From assembly GCA_017792465.1 (NCBI GenBank), contig CP051234.1, positions 4,372,501 through 4,436,500 of the forward strand: a stretch of 64,000 bases of DNA, given 5' to 3'. The position numbers and the translations under genes are program-made. Numbering within the stretch: position 1 is the stretch's first letter; each line of letters opens with the position of its first letter. Below are positions 36,828 through 45,483 of this stretch, piece by piece. Under the pieces are notes generated by a model. It made no database searches. It was not told where the DNA came from and worked only from the letters and a program-made list of their open reading frames with translations. This DNA is from Filomicrobium sp. (GTDB taxonomy: Bacteria > Pseudomonadota > Alphaproteobacteria > Rhizobiales > Hyphomicrobiaceae).

Positions 36828-39760
36828 GCAGGCTTCCTGGCGGGCTGATCGATCGCGGCCGGACGCACTCTTTCACGTTCGATGGAAAAGCGTATCACGG
36901 GCATCCAGGCGATACGCTCGCCTCGGCGCTGCTTGCGAACGACGTGCGTCTGATGGGCCGCAGCTTCAAGTATCATCGACCGCGCGGTGTCTTCACCTCC
37001 GGTTCCGAAGAACCCAACGCCCTTGTCGAGCTTGGCACCGGTGCGCGGCGCGAACCCAATACGCGTGCGACGGTGGCGGAGATCTACGATGGTCTCGTCG
37101 CAAACAGCCAGAACCGTTTTCCGTCGCTGTCCTTCGATCTGATGGGCGTCAACGATCTCTTTGCGCCGTTCTTTGCGGCGGGCTTCTACTACAAGACCTT
37201 CATGTGGCCGGCGTCGTTCTGGGAGAAGGTCTACGAGCCTATCATCCGGCGGGCGGCGGGTCTTGGAAGCTTGTCGATGGATGCCGATCCGGATGCCTAC
37301 GACAAAGGCTTCCTGCATTGCGACATCCTGGTGATCGGCGCTGGTCCGGCCGGACTTGCGGCGGCGCTGACGGCAGCGCGTGCGGGGGCGCAGGTTATCC
37401 TGGCGGACGAAGATTTTCGCCTTGGCGGCCGGTTGCTTTCAGAAACGCATAGGCTTGATGATGCGCCTGCGCAGAACTGGATCGAGAGCCTTGAAGCAGA
37501 ATTCGACGGCTTGCCGAAACTGCGGGTGATGCGCCGCACGACCGTCTTCGGAGCCTATGACCATGGCGTCTATGGGGCGGTTGAGCGTGTCGCAGACCAC
37601 TTACCTGACGCGGGGACTGGTGTCCGGCAGACGCTATGGCGCATCACGGCAAAGCGTACGGTTTTGGCGGCCGGAGCGCACGAGCGGCATATCCCGTTTG
37701 CCAACAATGATCGGCCGGGCATCATGTTGGCAGGGGCAATGCGGGCTTATGCCAATCGCTGGGCGGTGAGTGCTGCGGACAAGATCGCCGTTTTCACCAA
37801 CAATGATGATGGGCATCGGACGGCCATCGACCTCGCCGCGAAAGGCGTCGAAGTCGCGGCCGTCGTCGACACTCGGTCATGGGCGAAATCGCGTGGCGAT
37901 TATCCGTTCTATCCGGGCGCGACGGTCAGCAATGCGCGCGGGCGCACGGGTCTTGTGAGCATCGATATCAATTACGCCGGCGGGACTGAGCGACTGGAGT
38001 GCGGTGCGCTGGGCGTATCGGGGGGCTGGAATGCGAACGTGCATCTTGCCTCTCACCATCGTGCGCGGCCCGTTTGGCGCGAAGATATTTTGTCCTTCGT
38101 TCCCTCTGGCCATGGCGGGCCGCCAGGTCTTAGCGCTGCGGGGGCCGCGACAGGCCGTGCGACGACACATGCTGCTCTGAATGACGGCGCCCGCGTTGCG
38201 GCTGTTGCGTTGTCCGATCTCGGGATCGATGCGCTCCTGCCGGATCTGCCGAAGGCCGAAGACGAGCCGGCGACATCGCAGCCTTATTGGCATGTGCCCG
38301 GCAAGGGGCGCGCCTGGGTCGATTTCCAGAACGATGTGACGGTCAAGGACATCGAGCTTGCGCACAAGGAAAACATGCGCCCGGTCGAGCACCTCAAGCG
38401 GTGGACGACGTTGGGGATGGCGACCGATCAGGGCAAGACGGCGAACGTCACAGCGCTCGCAATCATGGCATCATTGACGGGCAAGCCGATCGCCAAAACC
38501 GGTACGACGATTTTCCGGCCGCCTTACACCGGGGTTTCGATCAGCGTTCTTGGTGGCGGCGATAGCGGACAGAATTTCCGGCCGCGCCGTTTGACGCCGA
38601 CGCATGTTTGGGCCGCAGAGAACGGTGCAGAATTCGTTGAGGCCGGGCAATGGCTGCGGGCGCAATACTATCGGCAGCCGGGGGAAACAGACGCGCGCAC
38701 GAGCGTCGATCGCGAGGCGGCGGCTGTGCGTTCGGGGGTTGGCATTTGCGATGTGACGACGCTCGGTAAGATCGACGTGCAAGGCGCGGATGCGGGTGCG
38801 TTCCTCGACCGCCTTTATTGCAACGCCATGGCGTCTCTGCCGGTCGGCAAGGTCCGATACGGACTGATGCTGCGCGAGGACGGTTTTGCCTACGACGACG
38901 GGACATGCGCGCGGCTCGGCGAAGATCATTACGTTGTGACGACGACGACAGCCAACGCCGGTCTTGTCTATCGCAACATGGAATTTTCGCGCCAATGCCT
39001 TTGGCCCAACCTCGACTTGCAGCTGATCTCGACGACGGATGCCTGGGCGCAGATTGCGGTTGCCGGGCCGGAGTCGCGGACATTGTTGTCGCGGGTCGTC
39101 GATGGCGTCGATCTCTCGAACCAGGCGTTTGGCTTCATGGCCTGCCGTGAGCTGACGGTGTGCGGCGGGCTGCGGGCGCGGCTCTTCCGGGTTTCGTTTT
39201 CTGGTGAGCTCGCTTATGAGATTGCCGTGCCGTCGCGCTATGGCAACGCCTTGATGACGCAGTTGATGGAAGTTGGTGCCGATCTTGGCGTGACGCCTTA
39301 TGGGACCGAAGCGCTTGGCGTTTTGCGCATCGAGAAGGGGCATGCGGCGGGGCCCGAAATCAACGGGCAGACGACCGCGCAGATGCTTGGGCTCGGCGGC
39401 ATGGTGTCGAGGAAGAAAGACGCGATCGGTTCGGTAATGTCCCGGCGCGAGGGGCTAGTTGGCGACAAGCGCAAGCTCGTTGGTTTTGTGCCGGTCGATC
39501 GGCAAAAGAGAATTGTCGCCGGTTCTCATTTGTTTTCGCTGGGCGCACGGCATGCAACCGAAACAGATGAAGGGTGGATCACCTCGGCCTGCCATTCGCC
39601 GGCGCTTGATAGTTTCATTGCGCTGGGCTTTTTGGAAAATGGGTCGCAGCGCTTGGGCGAGGTGATCGTTGCCGCCAATCCGCTGGAAGGCTCGCAAGTT
39701 TCCGTGCGTGTTGCGAGTCCGCACTTCGTTGACCCAGAAGGAGCCCGCCAGCGTGCCTGA
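36824..39760 (+). CDS. mgdC: N-methylglutamate dehydrogenase subunit C (sarcosine oxidase alpha-like)
   Basis: A 978-residue protein with the SoxA layout. An N-terminal ferredoxin-like part (FTFDGKAYHGHPGDTLASALLANDVRLMGRSFKYHRPRG) is followed by an NAD/FAD-binding domain from about residue 165 (CDILVIGAGPAGLAAALTAARAGA, FRLGGRLL, AGAHERHIPFANNDRPGIMLAGA), then a C-terminal aminomethyltransferase-like tetrahydrofolate domain from about 600 (VGICDVTTLGKIDVQGADAGAFLDRLY, RVSFSGELAYEIAVPS, GTEALGVLRIEKGHA). That last domain captures the methyl carbon as methylene-tetrahydrofolate. Length and order equal the SoxA family. It overlaps both neighbours. Confidence 0.88.
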   Translation: MSRLPGGLIDRGRTHSFTFDGKAYHGHPGDTLASALLANDVRLMGRSFKYHRPRGVFTSGSEEPNALVELGTGARREPNTRATVAEIYDGLVANSQNRFPSLSFDLMGVNDLFAPFFAAGFYYKTFMWPASFWEKVYEPIIRRAAGLGSLSMDADPDAYDKGFLHCDILVIGAGPAGLAAALTAARAGAQVILADEDFRLGGRLLSETHRLDDAPAQNWIESLEAEFDGLPKLRVMRRTTVFGAYDHGVYGAVERVADHLPDAGTGVRQTLWRITAKRTVLAAGAHERHIPFANNDRPGIMLAGAMRAYANRWAVSAADKIAVFTNNDDGHRTAIDLAAKGVEVAAVVDTRSWAKSRGDYPFYPGATVSNARGRTGLVSIDINYAGGTERLECGALGVSGGWNANVHLASHHRARPVWREDILSFVPSGHGGPPGLSAAGAATGRATTHAALNDGARVAAVALSDLGIDALLPDLPKAEDEPATSQPYWHVPGKGRAWVDFQNDVTVKDIELAHKENMRPVEHLKRWTTLGMATDQGKTANVTALAIMASLTGKPIAKTGTTIFRPPYTGVSISVLGGGDSGQNFRPRRLTPTHVWAAENGAEFVEAGQWLRAQYYRQPGETDARTSVDREAAAVRSGVGICDVTTLGKIDVQGADAGAFLDRLYCNAMASLPVGKVRYGLMLREDGFAYDDGTCARLGEDHYVVTTTTANAGLVYRNMEFSRQCLWPNLDLQLISTTDAWAQIAVAGPESRTLLSRVVDGVDLSNQAFGFMACRELTVCGGLRARLFRVSFSGELAYEIAVPSRYGNALMTQLMEVGADLGVTPYGTEALGVLRIEKGHAAGPEINGQTTAQMLGLGGMVSRKKDAIGSVMSRREGLVGDKRKLVGFVPVDRQKRIVAGSHLFSLGARHATETDEGWITSACHSPALDSFIALGFLENGSQRLGEVIVAANPLEGSQVSVRVASPHFVDPEGARQRA

Positions 39761-40337
39761 TATTAGCCTCAAGTCGATGACAGCTTTGGGAAGCGACGAT
39801 GCGCTCAGCGAAACGTTCGGCGCTATCACGATTTCGGAGAGGCCGGAGGTTGCAATCGCTTCCCTCGCCGCGCGGAGTGATGCGCCAGATCCAATTTCGG
39901 TGTTTGGCCTGTCTTTGCCTGGACCGGGTGAAATGGTGAGCGGGGATGGCATCACTATCGTCTGGTCAGCACCTCGTCAGTGGATGATCTTGGGCGAAGG
40001 GCGCGGTGAGCAGGACTTTGCATCTGATGTGAAGGCTGCCGCTCAGGATTGTTCGATCACCGAGCAGACCGATGGCTTCGTTTGTATCGATCTCGTTTCG
40101 AACAGCGGGGCCCAGCCGTTGCAGGATCTCTTGATGAGGCTGGTCAACCTCGATCCGGCGCGTCTGGCGCCAGGATGTGCGACGCGGACTCTCCTGGAGC
40201 ATATGAGCGTGTTTTTGATCCGCTATTCCGAAAGGCGTGTCGCCATCCTTTCGATGCGCTCGTCGGCGCAATCGCTTTGGCATGCGCTGTCGACGGCTGC
40301 TGGTTTTGCGGCTCATAGGGCGGAAGTGCGGGCCTAA
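39753..40337 (+). CDS. mgdD: N-methylglutamate dehydrogenase subunit D (sarcosine oxidase gamma-like)
   Basis: A 194-residue protein related to SoxG. The central part is weakly conserved in the family; visible features are WSAPRQWMILGEG, VCIDLVSNSGAQPLQDLLMRLVNLDPARLAPG and CATRTLLEHMSVFLIRYSERRVAILSMRSSAQSLWHAL, the last two being the usual SoxG C-terminal blocks. The GTG at 39753 is chosen because AAGGAG stands 9 bases before it and it overlaps the mgdC stop by 8 bases. It closes the mgs-gmaS-mgd operon; an intergenic region with candidate operator 2 follows. Confidence 0.82.
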   Translation: MPDISLKSMTALGSDDALSETFGAITISERPEVAIASLAARSDAPDPISVFGLSLPGPGEMVSGDGITIVWSAPRQWMILGEGRGEQDFASDVKAAAQDCSITEQTDGFVCIDLVSNSGAQPLQDLLMRLVNLDPARLAPGCATRTLLEHMSVFLIRYSERRVAILSMRSSAQSLWHALSTAAGFAAHRAEVRA

Positions 40338-40384
40338 AGGCAAAGATCGGCCATAAGCGCCTAAAAGCTGGGCGCAATTGCCTA

Positions 40385-40405
40385 AAGTTTCTTCTTGCGA
40401 AACTT
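40385..40405. promoter_or_regulatory. Candidate operator 2, before the second ligase operon
   Basis: AAGTTTC-TTCTTGC-GAAACTT: perfect 7-bp inverted arms with a 7-bp spacer, 58 bases before the ATG at 40464. A TATATT hexamer follows at about 40424. Layout and sequence match the site before mgsA. Confidence 0.6.
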
Positions 40406-40463
40406 ATTTAATTTAAGCGAAAGTATATTCCGTAAGCCGCAGCAGCTTCCGGAAGCGATACTG

Positions 40464-41792
40464 ATGCAGGATGAAGAGACATTGGGTAGGGATCTCGAAG
40501 AGGGGTCCGAGACGGTCCATGTCGGCATTTTCGACTTCACCGGGGCCTTCCGCGAGAAGCGGCTGTCGTCGGCAGCGTTTGAAAAGGCGCTTGAGGGTGG
40601 CTGGCATTTCATCGACGCGCTGCCCTTTTGGATGCATGACGAGAGTTGCTTTGCTGAAAAGGGCTTCAAGGACGAAGCCGTTGCAATCGACCGTGAGAGC
40701 ATACGCCCTTATCCGTTCGAACCGTCAAGCCGACTTGGTGTAGCCGACTATGCGGGGCCGAGTTCCGCGATCTCGCCGCGGGCGTTGTTGAAACGCGTTG
40801 TTGGCAAGGCGAAAGAGGCGGGTTTCGAAGCTGTCGCCGGGTTTGAATTCGAGACCATCTTTCTCAACGAGGATGGAACTTCACTGCGAGAAAAGTCGTG
40901 GAGCGGACTTGCACCGGCGATGGCGCATAACCGTTGCTGGTCGGGTGTCGCTCCGGCTGCAGATTCTTCCTTCCTGGCAGACATCCACCGGCACTTAGAG
41001 CTTGCCGGCATTTCGCTGGATCACCACTGCATGGAGCTTGGTCCGGGCTGCGTCGAATATTGTCTGGCGCCGAAACCGATTATGCAGGCGGCCGATAATG
41101 CTGCACTCTTCAAGGTTTTCACCAAGTCTTTGGCACGACGCCGCCAGATGACGGCGAGCTTTATGGCGCAGCTTGATGATGGCTTTCCGGGGCTCGGCGG
41201 GCATGTTTCGATGTCGCTTCGAAGCTTCTCGGGTGAGCCGTTTTTTTACGATGGCGATGCGCCGGACGGTTTGAGCACGACTGCTCAGCATTTTCTTGGT
41301 GGTGTCCTCGAACTCATCCCCGAACTGATGGCGATGTTTGCGCCGACGGTAAATTCCTATCGGCGTCTTCGACCGGGCAATTGGGCGCCGCGCGCGCCGA
41401 ACTGGGGTCTTGGCAATTACTCGTGCGGTGTTCGCGTCGTCGCGCACGCGCCGCATGAAACGCGCCTTGAGTTCCGGCTGCCGGGGGCGGATGTCAATGC
41501 CCATGTCGTTGCCGCGATGATGCTGGCGGCCGGTCTCTTCGGCATCGAGAAGAAAGCTGAACCGGGGCCGCCGGTCGATGGCAACGGACGCCTTGCGGAC
41601 CCTATTCCTGGACAAGACCTTCCGACTTCCCTTGAAGAAGCCTCCCGCCGCTTCGCCACTTCGAGCGCGGCGCGAGAGCTCTTCGGCTCGGCCTTCGTCG
41701 ATCACTACGCCGCCTGGTGCCGCGCCGAAGCCGCCGCCTTCCATGCCCACGTCTCCGCTTTCGAGCGGGCCCGCTATCTGGAGAGTTTGTGA
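40464..41792 (+). CDS. Glutamine-synthetase-family ligase, second copy; substrate unknown
   Basis: A 442-residue member of the glutamine synthetase superfamily, clearly divergent from GmaS. The metal-binding Glu pair is in VAGFEFETIFL, and the C-terminal catalytic block is ETRLEFRLPGADVNAH. The glutamate-binding loop reads FPGLGGHVSMSL, where GmaS has TGNGCHVHVS, so the second His is replaced. MFAPTVNSYRRLRPGNWAPRAPNWG fits the ATP/phosphate region. Such proteins join glutamate to an amine. The ATG at 40464 with GGAAG upstream is chosen over a TTG at 40395 that lies inside the operator. It overlaps the next ligase by one base (TGATG), so the two may work as a pair. Confidence 0.8.
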   Translation: MQDEETLGRDLEEGSETVHVGIFDFTGAFREKRLSSAAFEKALEGGWHFIDALPFWMHDESCFAEKGFKDEAVAIDRESIRPYPFEPSSRLGVADYAGPSSAISPRALLKRVVGKAKEAGFEAVAGFEFETIFLNEDGTSLREKSWSGLAPAMAHNRCWSGVAPAADSSFLADIHRHLELAGISLDHHCMELGPGCVEYCLAPKPIMQAADNAALFKVFTKSLARRRQMTASFMAQLDDGFPGLGGHVSMSLRSFSGEPFFYDGDAPDGLSTTAQHFLGGVLELIPELMAMFAPTVNSYRRLRPGNWAPRAPNWGLGNYSCGVRVVAHAPHETRLEFRLPGADVNAHVVAAMMLAAGLFGIEKKAEPGPPVDGNGRLADPIPGQDLPTSLEEASRRFATSSAARELFGSAFVDHYAAWCRAEAAAFHAHVSAFERARYLESL

Positions 41793-43261
41793 TGACCGAT
41801 ATTGAAGCCTTTGTGGATGCCCCCGGCCGCGCAGAAAAGGTTGCGGAAGTGCGCAAGCTCATCGACGAGCTTGGGATCGAATATCTTTATTTGCAGTTCG
41901 TTTCGGTGACGGGGCGTATTTGCGGCAAAGGCATTCCGGCGGATCACTGGGAAAGCGTTGCGAAGAAAGGCTTCCAGCTCGTCTACGGGGCGACGGTGAA
42001 CCTCTTTCTCAATCGCCATGGCGAGTATCTGGGCTATGGCCCGGAAGCAGCCGAACTCGTTGGCATTCCGGAGCCGGAAACGTTCTGCCAATTGCCATGG
42101 GACAAGCGCGTGGCGCGCATCTTCTGCACGCTCTTTCGCAACCGGGAAGAGCGTGAAGCGCCTGGTGCCTTCCTGACCTCCGACTGCCGCGGGAACCTGC
42201 GGCGCATCCATCAGAAGTTCACGGCCGATCATGGCGGGCTGCATCTGCGCGAAGGTGTCGAGCCGGAAATGATGTGGTTGAAGCGCGACGAAGATGGGAA
42301 GCCGGCGGGAGGATTTTCGAAGCCTTATTGCTATCATATTGATCAGTTCGAGAGCCTGCGTCCGGTCTACATGAAGGTGATCGAATATTCGCGTGCGATG
42401 GGTCTCGATATGATCCAGGGCGATCATGAAGACGCGCCCGGTCAGCTTGAATTGAACTTCACCTTCGATGATCCGTTACGGACGGCTGACCGATTGACGA
42501 CCTATCGGCAGATCTGCGCCCAGGTCGCGCGTGAGCACAATCTCATTGCGTGTTTCATGTCGAAGCCGTTCATGAATGTTTCGGCTTCGGGCTGTCATCA
42601 CAACATCAGTTTCTGGCGCGGTGGCACGACGGTGCGCAAGAAGCTGGGGCAAGATAAAATGGCCGCCATGCCGGAGGTGTTCGAATATGCCGACGGCGGC
42701 GAAAACACGTTCATGCCGGAAGGGTCTGATCTGCAGATGCCGGGCGTTGTCGGGCGTCGCGTTGTTGCAGGGATCGTTGACCATCTCTTCGCGTTGACGG
42801 CGATCGGTTGCTCGACGGTGAACTCCTACCGACGGCTGTGGGATACGGGCTTCTGGGCGCCGGTTTTTGCCGATTGGGGCTTCCAGAACCGTACCACGGG
42901 GCTGCGTATTTCCGCGCCCGGGCGCTTCGAATATCGGGCCGTCGATTCCATGGTGAACCCCTACCTCATGGCATCCGGGATCATCGTTGCGGCTGACGAT
43001 GGCATCAAGCGCAACCTGGAGCCGAGCCCGCCGGAAGAGCGCAATATCTATCAAGCGATGGAGCAGGGTAAGGAAGTCAAAAAGCTGCCGATGACTCTTG
43101 GAGCGGCGCTCGAAGCATTGTCGAAAGACGAGGTTATCAAGTCGGCGATGCCCGGCGAAATGTATCGCCTCTATCACGAATACAAGACCGACGAGTGGGA
43201 GCGGTTCAACCATACGGTCTCGGATTTCGACACCGAGACTTATCTCGATTGTCTGCCGTGA
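41792..43261 (+). CDS. Glutamine-synthetase-family ligase, third copy; substrate unknown
   Basis: A 489-residue ligase of the glutamine synthetase superfamily, about 50 residues longer than GmaS. The N-terminal beta-grasp domain has YLYLQFVSVTGRICGKGIPADHWE. Active-site segments are EGVEPEMMWLKRD (a Glu-x-Glu with Pro between), QGDHEDAPGQLELNFTFDD, NVSASGCHHNISFW and GRFEYRAVDSMVNPYLMAS. All core acidic and Arg positions are kept, so activity is expected. It is of the sort found with amine-degradation genes (compare AtdA1 for aniline and IpuC for isopropylamine), which form gamma-glutamylamides. It starts within the stop of the previous ligase and is followed by a P450 after 21 bases. Confidence 0.83.
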   Translation: MTDIEAFVDAPGRAEKVAEVRKLIDELGIEYLYLQFVSVTGRICGKGIPADHWESVAKKGFQLVYGATVNLFLNRHGEYLGYGPEAAELVGIPEPETFCQLPWDKRVARIFCTLFRNREEREAPGAFLTSDCRGNLRRIHQKFTADHGGLHLREGVEPEMMWLKRDEDGKPAGGFSKPYCYHIDQFESLRPVYMKVIEYSRAMGLDMIQGDHEDAPGQLELNFTFDDPLRTADRLTTYRQICAQVAREHNLIACFMSKPFMNVSASGCHHNISFWRGGTTVRKKLGQDKMAAMPEVFEYADGGENTFMPEGSDLQMPGVVGRRVVAGIVDHLFALTAIGCSTVNSYRRLWDTGFWAPVFADWGFQNRTTGLRISAPGRFEYRAVDSMVNPYLMASGIIVAADDGIKRNLEPSPPEERNIYQAMEQGKEVKKLPMTLGAALEALSKDEVIKSAMPGEMYRLYHEYKTDEWERFNHTVSDFDTETYLDCLP

Positions 43262-43282
43262 TCGGGGGCCGTTGGTAACAAG

Positions 43283-44482
43283 ATGAGCGACACAGCGATG
43301 ATGCAGGATGTCCCTTTCATCGATCTGGCTGATCCGAGCGTTTCGGTGCGATCGCAGCCCGTGAAGGATGCGCGCAAAGCCAGTTGGTATGCGAAGACGC
43401 CGTATGGGTTGGCCGTCTTGCGCCATGCGCAGGTTCAAGCCTTGTTGTTGCACGACAAGTTGCGACAGGGCAGCCACGCGTGGCCGGATCATAACGACGT
43501 CAAAGGACTGTTCGCCGACTGGTGGGGGCGGACGATCCTGGTACGCGAAGGGGCGGATCACGCGCGCTTGCGCAAGCTCGTTAATGCCGCGTTTGCCCCT
43601 CGGATCATCCATGCACTGCGGCCGTCTTTCGAGGTGCTTGCCAATGAATTGGCCGACGAGATCGTGTCCAAGGGTGAATGCGATTTCATGTCGGAGTTCT
43701 CCGATCCTTACGCTGCGCGCGTGCTGTGCATGATCCTGGGACTGCCGCGGGAAGAGGCGGCTCACGTTCTTGAAGTGTCAGCGCAGATGGGGTTGGCGCT
43801 CGGCGTCTCGTTCAAGGAGAACGAGGAGATCATCGAAAAGGCGACGCATCAAATGTTCGCCTACGCCGACGGGCTCGTCGAGAACCGCCGCAATATGCCG
43901 GGCGATGATTTCATGTCGACGCTTGTTGCAGCCAGCGATGACAATGACCGGCTGTCGGATGAAGAACTGCGCGACATGATCGTGATGCTGGTGTTTGCCG
44001 GCATCGATACAACTCGAAATCAGCTCGGATTGGGGCTGGCGATGTTTCTTGAACGTCCCGATCAATGGGAAATTCTTGCAGCAAATCCGGAGCTGGCGCC
44101 GAAGGCGGTCGAGGAAGTTTTGCGCGTGCGCCCGACGATCACCTGGGTGACGCGCGAGGCGATTGAAGACTTCGAGTACGAAGGGCTGACGATCACGCGT
44201 GGGACGACCTTGCATCTTCTTTCAGAAGCGGCCGGAACGGATCCGAGCGTCTTTGAACCCGGCTTCGATATTACGGCTGATCGCAAACGTCATTTCGGAT
44301 TTGGCGGCGGGGTGCACCATTGTCTCGGTCACGCTATCGCGCGCAGTGATATGAGCGTGGCCTTCTCGATCCTGCCACCGCGCATCACGAACATCAGGCC
44401 GGCAGGGACGCCGACCTATCTTCCCGATAGCGGCAATACTGGGCCGAAAAGTTTGCCGATCGCGTTCGACATCCGCGGTTAA
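43283..44482 (+). CDS. Cytochrome P450
   Basis: A 399-residue soluble bacterial P450. The I-helix oxygen-activation motif AGIDTTR is at 239-245, the ExxR pair is in EEVLRVRPT, and the heme-ligand loop FGFGGGVHHCLGHAIAR carries Cys347. No membrane anchor is seen and no ferredoxin or reductase gene is adjacent, so electrons must come from elsewhere. Located between two gamma-glutamyl ligases and a class I amidotransferase-like hydrolase, it is well placed to hydroxylate or N-dealkylate a gamma-glutamylated amine, but this is inferred from position only. The ribosome site is weak. Confidence 0.88.
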   Translation: MSDTAMMQDVPFIDLADPSVSVRSQPVKDARKASWYAKTPYGLAVLRHAQVQALLLHDKLRQGSHAWPDHNDVKGLFADWWGRTILVREGADHARLRKLVNAAFAPRIIHALRPSFEVLANELADEIVSKGECDFMSEFSDPYAARVLCMILGLPREEAAHVLEVSAQMGLALGVSFKENEEIIEKATHQMFAYADGLVENRRNMPGDDFMSTLVAASDDNDRLSDEELRDMIVMLVFAGIDTTRNQLGLGLAMFLERPDQWEILAANPELAPKAVEEVLRVRPTITWVTREAIEDFEYEGLTITRGTTLHLLSEAAGTDPSVFEPGFDITADRKRHFGFGGGVHHCLGHAIARSDMSVAFSILPPRITNIRPAGTPTYLPDSGNTGPKSLPIAFDIRG

Positions 44483-44494
44483 GGAGGGCATCAG

Positions 44495-45211
44495 ATGCGG
44501 TTATTGGTGTTTCAGCATGCGCGCAGCGAGCATCCCGGAAGCTTGCGCAAGTTTCTCCAGGAAGACGGCATCTCATGGGACGCGGTCGAACTCGATGAGG
44601 GGGACGCGATCCCCGATCTTGACGGCTACGACATGCTTTGGGTTATGGGCGGGCCGATGGATGTTTGGGATGTCGTCGAGCATCCCTGGCTCATCGACGA
44701 AAAGCGCGCGATCCGCAAATGGGTTCAAGAGTATCGCAGGCCGTTTCTTGGCTTCTGTCTGGGGCACCAACTGTTGGCAGATGCATTGGGCGGCACTTGC
44801 GGTCCGGCGCGGCAGCCTGAAATCGGTATTCTCGACATCACGCTCAATGGCGCTGGCGTCGGCGATCCGATCTTTTCAGGTCTGCCGCGTCAGCAACGAT
44901 GCCTGCAATGGCATTCGGTGGAAGTCGCGCAACCGCCCGAAGGCGCGGTTGTCCTCGCCTCATCTCCGCAATGCGGCGTGCAGGCCATGCGCATCGGCAG
45001 CAATGTCTGGTCGATGCAGTACCACCTCGAAATCGAAGACGACACGGTTGAGGAATGGTGCGCGATCCCGGCCTATGAAGAGGCCCTGCAGAAAAATCTG
45101 GGGCCAGAGGGCATTGGGCGCATGCGCAGCGATGCCGCGCGCTACATGGACGAGCTCAATGCGTCGTCGCGGACGTTCTATTCGAACTTCATGCGCATCG
45201 TTGCGCCTTAG
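44495..45211 (+). CDS. Class I glutamine amidotransferase-like hydrolase
   Basis: A 238-residue free-standing amidotransferase-fold protein (GuaA N-domain type). The catalytic Cys88 is in GFCLGHQLL and the His-x-Glu pair in MQYHLEIEDD (His177, Glu179); WVMGGPMDVWD forms the oxyanion strand. No synthetase domain is attached. In amine pathways such proteins hydrolyse gamma-glutamylamides back to glutamate (AtdA2-like, PuuD analogue), which fits its place after the ligases and P450. AAGGAGGG lies 6 bases before ATG, the strongest site in this operon. It could instead be an unrelated GuaA-like hydrolase. Confidence 0.84.
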   Translation: MRLLVFQHARSEHPGSLRKFLQEDGISWDAVELDEGDAIPDLDGYDMLWVMGGPMDVWDVVEHPWLIDEKRAIRKWVQEYRRPFLGFCLGHQLLADALGGTCGPARQPEIGILDITLNGAGVGDPIFSGLPRQQRCLQWHSVEVAQPPEGAVVLASSPQCGVQAMRIGSNVWSMQYHLEIEDDTVEEWCAIPAYEEALQKNLGPEGIGRMRSDAARYMDELNASSRTFYSNFMRIVAP

Positions 45212-45345
45212 CCGGAAACGCAATTTTCCCAGTGAATTGAGGGCCGACGAGCGGTTTCGCGGCCTGATGATTAGGCGCGCCCGTAGGCAGCCTGCAAAGA
45301 TTATGGGCGATCATGCTGATTGTTTAATCATTACGCAGAAAGCGA

Positions 45346-45376
45346 TTGACAATTCCAATCACCACAAGCTTCTATA
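45346..45376 (+). promoter_or_regulatory. Candidate promoter of amt
   Basis: TTGACA (45346-45351) and a TTCTAT/TCTATA hexamer (45370-45376) are 18-19 bases apart. Operator candidate 3 begins 8 bases further on, where a repressor would block initiation. Confidence 0.4.
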
Positions 45377-45383
45377 GGAAAAA

Positions 45384-45404
45384 AAGTTTCTTCTGAGGAA
45401 TGTC
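45384..45404. promoter_or_regulatory. Candidate operator 3, before amt
   Basis: AAGTTTC-TTCTGAG-GAATGTC: the left half and first four spacer bases are identical to the site at 40385 (AAGTTTCTTCT), the spacer is again 7, and the right arm keeps GAA but is otherwise degenerate. Confidence 0.45.
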
Positions 45405-45483
45405 GCGGATCTGTGCCGCGTCGCGTTAAGTCCGGCTGCTGCGGTGGTTGGGCGGTTCATCCATTCGAGCTTGGGACAGAGAA

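Noticed and set aside
35275-40337. Reading mgdABCD as heterotetrameric sarcosine oxidase for glycine betaine breakdown
   Set aside because: No glycine cleavage, glyA, purU or betaine genes are near; gmaS and mgs are. The altered SoxD zinc motif also argues against it, though assay would be needed to exclude it.
42476-43765. 429-aa open frame on the minus strand
   Set aside because: Antisense to the third ligase and P450, both with clear active-site motifs; His/Arg-rich content is typical of a high-GC shadow.
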